NCBI GenBank assembly: GCA_000434635.1
Contig: HF988098.1
Coordinates: 18,076-25,351, forward strand
DNA: 7,276 nt
Source of the DNA: Firmicutes bacterium CAG:110
GTDB taxonomy: Bacteria; Bacillota; Clostridia; Oscillospirales; Oscillospiraceae
Direction of reading: 5' to 3'
A program made the translations under genes and the position numbers. A model generated the notes under the pieces. The model saw nothing but the letters and a program-made list of their open reading frames with translations, ran no database searches and was not told the DNA's origin. Shown piece after piece: positions 1 through 5,504 of this stretch; within the stretch, counting starts at the first letter, position 1; every line of letters begins with the position of its first letter.

Positions 1-18
1 ATCCCGCCGCAGCGGGAT
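1..18 (-). terminator. Hairpin just downstream of pgsA, possible terminator of the gene array
   Basis: A perfect inverted repeat is visible: a 7-bp stem (ATCCCGC/GCGGGAT) closing a 4-nt loop. Read as minus-strand RNA, the loop is C(UGCG)G, which matches the very stable cUNCGg tetraloop class often found in intrinsic terminators; on the plus strand the loop would be CGCA. The stem begins 16 nt after the pgsA stop codon. A U-tract, if there is one, would lie beyond the left edge, so termination cannot be confirmed. On the plus strand the nearest T-run (31-35) is 12 nt from the stem, too far for a standard terminator in that direction. The 3' end of the operon is the most likely reading. Confidence 0.5.
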
Positions 19-34
19 GACAGCGCTTCGTTTT

Positions 35-565
35 TCAGCTCCACAGGCATTTCCAGTTCTGGATAAAATATTCCACGCCGGAGTAAACCGTGGTGAGGAC
101 AATGATGCCGATAACGACCCAGTTGAGCACAGCCACACCGGGCAGCGCCATCATGACGCAAAGCCCCACCATGGTGCTGGCGGTCTTGACTTTGCCGCTC
201 CATCCGGCGGCGATCACGTGCCCCTTCTGGACGGCGATCAGCCGCAGTCCCGTTACGGCAAATTCCCGTGTCAGCACGATCATCAGCGCCCACGCGGGAA
301 ACACGCCCCACTGGCAGAACATACACATGGCGGCGATCACCAGCAGCTTGTCAGCCAATGGGTCAAGGAATTTTCCAAAATCCGTGACCTGATTGTAATG
401 CCGGGCAATGTAGCCGTCTAAAGAATCCGTCAGGCTGGCAACGATAAAAATGGCGAGGGAAATGTACATCCACATTCCCGGCGCGCCGCCGGATAAGTAC
501 ATGGTCACCATAAACGCCGGGATCATTGCCACCCTCACCAGCGTGATTTTACTTGCCAGCGTCAT
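35..565 (-). CDS. pgsA: CDP-diacylglycerol--glycerol-3-phosphate 3-phosphatidyltransferase (phosphatidylglycerophosphate synthase)
   Basis: PgsA makes phosphatidylglycerophosphate from CDP-diacylglycerol and sn-glycerol 3-phosphate, the committed step to phosphatidylglycerol and cardiolipin, in the cytoplasmic membrane. The 176-aa product has the full CDP-alcohol phosphatidyltransferase signature: D47, D50-G51, A54-R55, G64, D68 and D72, with the usual spacing. It has several hydrophobic segments (about 8-25, 31-46, 75-100, 135-165), and its length is normal for bacterial PgsA. I chose the ATG at 563-565. It forms a 4-nt ATGA overlap with the rimO stop and has GGAGG at 573-577, 7 nt upstream. 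The reading frame is open up to 592, but that longer form has no comparable ribosome binding site and would overlap rimO by 31 nt. PgsA rather than cardiolipin or phosphatidylserine synthase is inferred from size, overall similarity to the family and the nearby recA, a common Firmicute arrangement. Confidence 0.93.
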   Translation of the reverse strand: MTLASKITLVRVAMIPAFMVTMYLSGGAPGMWMYISLAIFIVASLTDSLDGYIARHYNQVTDFGKFLDPLADKLLVIAAMCMFCQWGVFPAWALMIVLTREFAVTGLRLIAVQKGHVIAAGWSGKVKTASTMVGLCVMMALPGVAVLNWVVIGIIVLTTVYSGVEYFIQNWKCLWS

Positions 566-1896
566 GCCTCTTCCTCCACTACATAGCCGCACAGATCGCC
601 GTCGGTGCAGCCGTCAATTTTTACCATGACAAAATCGCCCTCGTGAACAGGCTCGTCGGACGCAATCCAGACCCGGCCGTCGATGTCCGGGGAGTCGGCA
701 AAAGTGCGGCCGTAGAACTGCCCGCTTTCCTCGTCGTAGCCGTCCACCAGAACCTCCATGGTCTTGCCCAGCTTTTCGGCGTTGTAGGCGTCCATGATCT
801 CCGATTGCAGCATTTCCACGATCTCCGCCCGCTTGACGGCGGTGTCCGTGTCCACGTGCTCCATCTGCGCGGCAGGGGTGCCTTCCTCCGGCGAGAACGC
901 GAACGCGCCGACGCGCTCCAGACGTTCCTCCCGCAGGAAATCGCACAGCTCGCCGAATTCTTCCTCCCCCTCACCGGGCAGGCCGGTGATCAGGCTGGTG
1001 CGGATGACCAGTCCGGGAATTCCGGCTCTCAGCCTTGCGAACAGGGCTTTCAGAAACTCCCCGTCGCCCCGGCGGTTCATCAGCTTCAAAATTTTGCTGT
1101 TGCAGTGCTGGATGGGGATATCCAGATATTTGACGATCTTCGGCTCGGAGGCCATGACCTGAATGAATTCATCGTCGATTTCGTCGGGATAGACGTAGTG
1201 GACGCGAATCCAGTGCAGTCCGTCGATCTCGCAGAGCTTCCGCAGAAGCTCCGGCAACAGGCGCTTATGCCCGGGCAAGTCTGTGCCGTAACGGCTGGTG
1301 TCCTGCGCGACCACGATCAGCTCCTTCACGCCGCTGTCCGCCAGCATCCGGGCTTCGTAAAGCACGTCGTCCATCTGGCGGCTGCGGTATTTGCCCCGAA
1401 GGGAGGGAATGACGCAGTAGGAGCAGTGGTTGTCGCAGCCCTCGGCGATTTTGATAAAGGCGTAGTGTCCCGCCGTGGTCATGATGCGTCCCGTTTCCAC
1501 TTCCGGTGCGTCGATGGAGCCGAAGTCCACCACCTGCTCCCCATTCAGGAGCTTTTCGATGGCGGGAACGATTTCCGTGTAGCTGCCGGTACCCAGAATG
1601 CCGTCCACCTCGGGCATTTCCTTCAGAATGTCCCCCTGATATCGCTGGGACAGGCAGCCGGTGACCAGAATTTTGCCCACCAGGCCTTCCGCCTTCAGGG
1701 CGGCGGTCTGCAAAATGTAGTCGATGGCTTCGGATTTCGCCGAGTCGATAAAGCCGCAGGTGTTGATGACCACCACGTCGCTGCCGACCACATCCGACTT
1801 GACGGTATGTCCCGCCTCCTGCACCCGATACATCATCCGCTCGCAGTCCACCTGATTCTTGGCGCAGCCGAGGGAGATAAAACCAATATTTGCCAT
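562..1896 (-). CDS. rimO: Ribosomal protein S12 methylthiotransferase RimO (radical SAM)
   Basis: RimO adds a methylthio group to a conserved aspartate of ribosomal protein S12, using two 4Fe-4S clusters and S-adenosylmethionine. The 444-aa product has the family's three parts. The N-terminal MTTase (UPF0004) domain, about 1-130, carries the cluster cysteines C11, C47 and C81. The radical SAM core, about 140-370, has C154-x3-C158-x2-C161 within EGCDNHCSYC. A TRAM domain spans about 374-441. The stretches PSLRGKYRSR after the cluster and the RVHYVYPDEI region fit RimO better than the tRNA enzyme MiaB. The ATG at 1894-1896 lies 3 nt past the recX stop and has AGGAGG inside the recX 3' end. Its own 3' end holds the pgsA ribosome binding site and overlaps pgsA by 4 nt, so translational coupling is likely. 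Confidence 0.95.
   Translation of the reverse strand: MANIGFISLGCAKNQVDCERMMYRVQEAGHTVKSDVVGSDVVVINTCGFIDSAKSEAIDYILQTAALKAEGLVGKILVTGCLSQRYQGDILKEMPEVDGILGTGSYTEIVPAIEKLLNGEQVVDFGSIDAPEVETGRIMTTAGHYAFIKIAEGCDNHCSYCVIPSLRGKYRSRQMDDVLYEARMLADSGVKELIVVAQDTSRYGTDLPGHKRLLPELLRKLCEIDGLHWIRVHYVYPDEIDDEFIQVMASEPKIVKYLDIPIQHCNSKILKLMNRRGDGEFLKALFARLRAGIPGLVIRTSLITGLPGEGEEEFGELCDFLREERLERVGAFAFSPEEGTPAAQMEHVDTDTAVKRAEIVEMLQSEIMDAYNAEKLGKTMEVLVDGYDEESGQFYGRTFADSPDIDGRVWIASDEPVHEGDFVMVKIDGCTDGDLCGYVVEEEA
573..577 (-). promoter_or_regulatory. Ribosome binding site of pgsA, inside rimO
   Basis: GGAGG on the minus strand, 7 nt before the ATG at 563-565. It is encoded by the last codons of rimO and fixes the pgsA start at the short form rather than the longer open frame. 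Confidence 0.8.
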
Positions 1897-1899
1897 AAT

Positions 1900-2529
1900 T
1901 CAGAATTCCTCCTGAAAATCTTCTGTGTCAAAGGAAAGCGCATTCAGCGCACGCCGGATGGTCCCGTAACTGTGACCCCGGCGGATCAGCGCGTCCACGG
2001 CACGCCTGACCTGCTTTTCATCGGAGTCCGCGTCCAGACGGCTTTTCAGAAACGCCGTGATTTTCTCCGTCTGGTCTGGGTAGTCCGCAAGTGCCTCGTC
2101 CCAGTATTCCTTGGGGATACGTTTCTCGTAAAGCGCCTGCTTGGCGCGCATCAAGCCGTAGCCCTTGGAGATGCAGGAACTGACCACCTGCTCCGCCGTC
2201 GCCCGGTCGTCTACCAGATGCAGATCTTCCATCCATGCAACTGCCTCTTTGGCCTGTTGGGGGTCCTCCCCCTTGCGCACCAGCCGGGCTTCCAAATCCC
2301 GGCGGGAAACGCTGGCCGCGGAGACAATGCGGACTGCCCGCATTTTGGCGGACATCTGCCCGGCGGCGGTGCGGAGGGCTTCCGCCTCCTGCTCGTCCAG
2401 CTCTTTGCCGGAATAGAGTGCGAAATCCTCCACCGTCTGGCGATACAGTCCCATTTTGCTGCCGTCGTCAAAGGTCACCCAATAGCGCCCTGCCCGGTCC
2501 GGAGCCGTTTTCAGGGACTCAACCTTCAT
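1900..2529 (-). CDS. recX: Regulatory protein RecX
   Basis: RecX binds RecA filaments and modulates, usually inhibits, RecA activity. The 209-aa product begins with a beta-rich stretch (about 5-45) and continues with what look like three tandem three-helix RecX repeats at about 61-105, 107-150 and 155-200. The family hallmarks are visible: a SRRDLEARLVRKG-type helix pair (75-87), then a DLHLVDDRATAEQ segment (102-114) matching the usual L-x-x-x-x-DD-x-x-A pattern, and R-x-x-L repeats near the C-terminus. The length is within the family range. The ATG at 2527-2529 lies inside the recA 3' end, giving an 11-nt overlap, and I see no convincing Shine-Dalgarno sequence before it. Translation by coupling to recA would keep RecX well below RecA, which is inference. 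The overlap with recA strongly supports the name, since sequence conservation in this family is low. Confidence 0.9.
   Translation of the reverse strand: MKVESLKTAPDRAGRYWVTFDDGSKMGLYRQTVEDFALYSGKELDEQEAEALRTAAGQMSAKMRAVRIVSAASVSRRDLEARLVRKGEDPQQAKEAVAWMEDLHLVDDRATAEQVVSSCISKGYGLMRAKQALYEKRIPKEYWDEALADYPDQTEKITAFLKSRLDADSDEKQVRRAVDALIRRGHSYGTIRRALNALSFDTEDFQEEF
1908..1913 (-). promoter_or_regulatory. Ribosome binding site of rimO, inside recX
   Basis: Perfect AGGAGG on the minus strand, formed by the last recX codons (Q-E-E-F). It lies 11 nt before the rimO ATG, slightly longer than ideal, and the recX stop codon falls between the site and the start. Confidence 0.7.
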
Positions 2530-3625
2530 CGTCGAAATCGTCGGCGCTGACGGCTACCGCTTTATCGGCGGCCTTGGCGGGGGCTTTGGGTGCGCCGTTG
2601 TTCAGCTTCCACAGGTTCTCCCGCACCTCGGCTTCCACCTTCTCGGCGATGTCGGGGTTGGCGATGAGGTAATCCTTCACGGAGTTCGCGCCCTGACCGA
2701 TGCGCTCGTCGCCCATGGAGAACCAGCTGCCGCTCTTCTGGATGATGTCCAGCTGAACCGCCAGATCCACCAGCTCGCCCCACTTGGAAATGCCCTTGCC
2801 GTAGAGAATCTCAAACACGGCTTCCCGGAAGGGGGGCGCGACCTTGTTCTTGACCACCTTGACGCGGGTCTTGTTGCCGATGACGTTATTGCCCTCTTTG
2901 ATGGACTCAATGCGGCGCACGTCCAGACGGACGGAGGAATAGAATTTCAGCGCGTTGCCGCCGGTGGTGGTCTCCGGGTTGCCGTACATCACGCCGATCT
3001 TCATACGCAGCTGGTTGATGAAAATGACCACACAGTTGGTCTTGGCGATGGTGCCTGCCAGCTTCCGCAGCGCCTGAGACATCAGACGTGCCTGCAGGCC
3101 GACAAAGGTGTCGCCCATTTCGCCCTCGATTTCCTGCTTGGGAACCAGCGCAGCCACGGAGTCCACGACCACCGCGTCCACCGCGCCGGAGCGAACCAGC
3201 GCGTCGGTAATCTCCAGCGCCTGCTCGCCGGTATCGGGCTGGGACACCAGCAGATTATCCGTATCCACGCCCAGCGCGGCGGCATACACGGGGTCAAGGG
3301 CATGTTCCGCGTCCACGAAGGCCACTTCGCCGCCCCGCTTCTGGGCTTCTGCCAGAATGTGCAGCGCCAGCGTGGTCTTACCGGAGGATTCGGGGCCGTA
3401 AATCTCAATGATTCTGCCCTTGGGCACGCCGCCGATACCCAGCGCCGCATCCAGCGCCAGAGAGCCGGTGGGGATGGCCTCCACGTTCATCTCCGGGCGG
3501 TCGCCCAGACGCATGACCGTGCCCTTACCAAAGTTCTTGTCGATCTGGGCAAGGGCCGTCTGCAATGCCTTTTTCTTGTCCGACGCGGGGGCGGGGGCTT
3601 CATAAACCGTTTTCTTTGTAGCCAT
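2519..3625 (-). CDS. recA: Recombinase RecA
   Basis: RecA polymerises on single-stranded DNA, drives homologous strand exchange and promotes LexA self-cleavage in the SOS response. The 368-aa product is full length. The Walker A motif GPESSGKTT is at 77-85 with catalytic K83, followed by the AEHALDP segment carrying the catalytic glutamate, the VVVDSVAAL Walker B strand, loop L1 (EIEGEMGDTFVG), the FINQLRMKIGV segment, and loop L2 in NPETTTGGNALK. It ends in a lysine/alanine-rich linker and a short acidic tail (DDFDDEG) like those that restrain RecA on duplex DNA. I chose the ATG at 3623-3625 because AGGAAGGA ends 9 nt upstream. The in-frame TTG at 3631 lies only 3 nt from that site and would add two residues (M-I). 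The gene begins 2 nt after the prmC stop and overlaps recX by 11 nt. No intein or disruption is seen. Confidence 0.98.
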   Translation of the reverse strand: MATKKTVYEAPAPASDKKKALQTALAQIDKNFGKGTVMRLGDRPEMNVEAIPTGSLALDAALGIGGVPKGRIIEIYGPESSGKTTLALHILAEAQKRGGEVAFVDAEHALDPVYAAALGVDTDNLLVSQPDTGEQALEITDALVRSGAVDAVVVDSVAALVPKQEIEGEMGDTFVGLQARLMSQALRKLAGTIAKTNCVVIFINQLRMKIGVMYGNPETTTGGNALKFYSSVRLDVRRIESIKEGNNVIGNKTRVKVVKNKVAPPFREAVFEILYGKGISKWGELVDLAVQLDIIQKSGSWFSMGDERIGQGANSVKDYLIANPDIAEKVEAEVRENLWKLNNGAPKAPAKAADKAVAVSADDFDDEG

Positions 3626-3627
3626 AA

Positions 3628-4503
3628 TCAATCTTCCTTCCTGCCGTACTGGGCAAGCACGGCACGTTCTCTGTCATTATAATCTCTGGTTCGTTCCAGA
3701 ATGGTATACCCATTTTCTTCCAGAATCCGGCACACATCGTCTCCCTGTCCCATGCCGAACTCGAAGCAGACAAATCCGCCCTTCTTCAGCGCGGGCGTGT
3801 AGTTCTCCACGATGGCGCGGTAGAAGTCCAGGCCATCCTCCCCGCCGTAAAGCGCCATTGCCGGTTCAAAATCCTTGACGCTGTGGGGAAGCACCTGCAT
3901 TTCCGCCCCGGTAACATAGGGCGGGTTGGAGACGATCATATCATATTTCCCGAGAAATGCCGGGGCTTTCTTCGTGGCGTCCGCCTGAACGCACCGCACC
4001 CGCCCGCCGAGACGGTTCAGGCCGGTGTTTTCCTTGGCGATGGCCAACGCCTCCATGCTCAAATCTGCCAGCGTCACCTTCGCGTCCTTGACCCGGCTGG
4101 CAATGGCAAGGCCGATGCAGCCGGAACCGCAGCACAAATCCAGAATCCGGGGATCCTGCTCCAAAAACAGCGCCTTGCGGATGGCAAGCTCGGCCACGGC
4201 GCAGGTATCGTCCCGGGGAATCAGCACATCCGGCGTCACCCGAAGGGGTAGGCCGTAAAACTCCCACTCCCCCAGCACATAGGCCAGCGGCTCCCCGTCC
4301 AGCAGCCGCCGGACGGCGCGGCTCATATCCCGGCAAACCTGCTCGGACGCATACAGGTCACGGTCTGCCAGAATGGCTTCCGGACTTTTCCCGGAAAAAT
4401 GGCACAGCAGCTGCCGCGCCATCATCCCCGCCGTCTGGACGTCCTCGGTTTCCAGCAGCGCATGGCGGGTGTCCAGATACAGCTGGCCGTATTGCTTCAC
4501 CAA
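3628..4503 (-). CDS. prmC: Peptide chain release factor N5-glutamine methyltransferase
   Basis: PrmC methylates the glutamine of the GGQ motif in release factors RF1 and RF2 using S-adenosylmethionine, which speeds translation termination. The 291-aa product has an N-terminal helical domain (about 1-85) with the family segment GEPLAYVLGEWEFYG (70-84). The class I methyltransferase domain follows, with motif I LDLCCGSGCIG (121-131), an acidic residue at the end of the next strand (D147), and catalytic NPPY at 193-196. The usual LIPRPETE reads LIPRDDTC (94-101). The start is either TTG (4503) or the adjacent GTG (4500). AAGGAGGG lies 9 nt from TTG and 12 nt from GTG, while GTG would make a classic 4-nt GTGA overlap with the DUF1385 gene; the two differ by one residue. 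The usual partner prfA is not next to it here. recA begins 2 nt after its stop. Confidence 0.95.
   Translation of the reverse strand: MVKQYGQLYLDTRHALLETEDVQTAGMMARQLLCHFSGKSPEAILADRDLYASEQVCRDMSRAVRRLLDGEPLAYVLGEWEFYGLPLRVTPDVLIPRDDTCAVAELAIRKALFLEQDPRILDLCCGSGCIGLAIASRVKDAKVTLADLSMEALAIAKENTGLNRLGGRVRCVQADATKKAPAFLGKYDMIVSNPPYVTGAEMQVLPHSVKDFEPAMALYGGEDGLDFYRAIVENYTPALKKGGFVCFEFGMGQGDDVCRILEENGYTILERTRDYNDRERAVLAQYGRKED
3635..3642 (-). promoter_or_regulatory. Ribosome binding site of recA, inside prmC
   Basis: AGGAAGGA on the minus strand, 9 nt before the ATG at 3623-3625. It lies in the last codons of prmC and decides the recA start in favour of ATG over the upstream TTG at 3629-3631. Confidence 0.75.
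3676..3700 (-). promoter_or_regulatory. Weak candidate internal promoter and inverted repeat upstream of recA
   Basis: Inside the 3' end of prmC the minus strand reads TATAAT at 3681-3676, within the palindrome ATTATAAT (3676-3683), about 50 nt before the recA ATG. Just upstream is a 16-bp inverted repeat, TCTGG-N6-CCAGA (3685-3700), which would lie between the -10 and -35 positions. No recognisable TTGACA-like -35 box is present at 16-18 bp spacing and there is no TGn extension, so the promoter call is weak. The bases also encode the family-conserved PrmC C-terminus, which could explain them fully. Confidence 0.2.
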
Positions 4504-5495
4504 CGATCAGAACCCTCCTTCTCCGGCAGCACGGCCTGTACCGCCGCAATGCCCACCTCAATCATGGAGTCGTCCGGCTCGTTGGTGGTAAAATGCTGCA
4601 TCCACATGCCCGGCGCAGAAAGCGCCCGGGTAAAAGCGTTGTCGTTTCTTCCGCACCAGCGGTTGATCTCGTAGGTGATGCCCACCACCACCGGCAGGAG
4701 CAGCAGCTTGAAGACGATCATCAGCATCCGATAACCGAAGGTGCCGCGGATGGTTTCCAGTCCGGGGAAGATCGCCAGCAGCGCTGACGACGCGATGGAA
4801 AACACAAGAATGGAGATCACCATGACCACCAGAAGGAAGCTGGTGCCGCACCGGGGGTGCAGCCGGGTCATTTTGCGCACATTTTCCACCGTCAGGGGTA
4901 GTCTTGCCTCGTAGCAGCGGATGGTCTTGTGCTCCGCGCCATGGTAGGAAAACACCCGCTTCATATCCGGCATCCGGGACACCAGAATCATATAGGCCAT
5001 GAAGATCACCATGCGGATGACGCCCTCCACCAGATTCAGAAGCAGCGTACTGGTAATGATTTTGTCAAAAAATCCGCCGATGACCATGGGCAGCAGGAAA
5101 AACAGGCCGATGGAAAGCAGCAGTCCCATGGCCACGGCAATGCCCACGATGGCCTTCTGAAAGGCTTCGCTTCCCAGCTTCTTTTCCAGCCACTTGTCAA
5201 ATTTGGACGGCTCCTCCTGCATTTCGTCGGGAGCCAGATCAGCAGACCTTAGCAGCGCCTTCACGCCCACGATCTGCGCGTCGAAGAAGTTGAAAATGCC
5301 CCGGATAAACGGCCAGTTTTTCCATGAGCCGGGCGGATTCAGCTTCCGCGGCGAAACCTCCACGGTCAAGCCGTCCTTGCCCCGGATGACGATAGCGTCC
5401 TTCTCCGGGCCGCGCATCATGATGCCCTCGATCAGTGCCTGACCGCCGATCATGGTCTTGAATTTTTCACAGTTCTCGGTTTCTTTGTTTGCCAT
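4497..5495 (-). CDS. DUF1385 family membrane protein (YqhQ-like), function unknown
   Basis: This 332-aa protein belongs to the DUF1385 / COG3872 family, annotated in databases only as a predicted metal-dependent enzyme; its biochemical role is not established as far as I know. The family signatures are clear: GGQALIEGIMMRGP near the N-terminus (17-30), YHGAEHK (184-190), HPRCGTSF (213-220), YEINR (275-279) and a C-terminal PDD-x-MIEV segment (307-314). Four hydrophobic segments suggest an integral membrane protein (about 115-143, 151-173, 219-243, 255-275). H185, H189, H213, C216 and E276 are conserved-looking polar residues that sit near membrane segments and could bind metal, which is inference. 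The ATG is preceded by AAGGAG 5 nt upstream (5501-5506), overlapping the kinase stop codon. It lies between the kinase gene and prmC; DUF1385 next to prmC is a recurring clostridial arrangement as I recall it. Confidence 0.92.
   Translation of the reverse strand: MANKETENCEKFKTMIGGQALIEGIMMRGPEKDAIVIRGKDGLTVEVSPRKLNPPGSWKNWPFIRGIFNFFDAQIVGVKALLRSADLAPDEMQEEPSKFDKWLEKKLGSEAFQKAIVGIAVAMGLLLSIGLFFLLPMVIGGFFDKIITSTLLLNLVEGVIRMVIFMAYMILVSRMPDMKRVFSYHGAEHKTIRCYEARLPLTVENVRKMTRLHPRCGTSFLLVVMVISILVFSIASSALLAIFPGLETIRGTFGYRMLMIVFKLLLLPVVVGITYEINRWCGRNDNAFTRALSAPGMWMQHFTTNEPDDSMIEVGIAAVQAVLPEKEGSDRW
4513..4520 (-). promoter_or_regulatory. Ribosome binding site of prmC, inside the DUF1385 gene
   Basis: AAGGAGGG on the minus strand, encoded by the end of the DUF1385 gene (K-E-G). 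Its spacing, 9 nt to TTG and 12 nt to GTG, slightly favours the TTG start at 4503. Confidence 0.7.
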
Positions 5496-5504
5496 GGTTT
5501 CTCC

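Noticed and set aside
18..35. Plus-strand terminator from the left hairpin and the T-run at 31-35
   Set aside because: The T-run begins 12 nt after the stem, too far for an intrinsic terminator, and no plus-strand gene is seen to end there within the window.
207..340. Repeated GGCGGCGATCA-like strings in pgsA
   Set aside because: Two short matches in codons for similar residues; spacing and context give no sign of a functional repeat.
566..592. Longer N-terminus for pgsA
   Set aside because: The added nine residues (MRLCSGGRG) do not resemble PgsA, and the internal ATG at 565 has a strong ribosome binding site and a 4-nt overlap with the rimO stop.
553..2550. Long plus-strand open frame of 665 codons
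   Set aside because: It runs antisense to rimO and recX, both well-supported families, and its histidine/alanine/valine-rich composition has no recognisable domain. It is the mirror of the codon bias of the GC-rich genes.
3626..3631. Upstream TTG start for recA
   Set aside because: It is only 3 nt from the AAGGA sequence, too close for initiation, while the ATG at 3625 is at good spacing.
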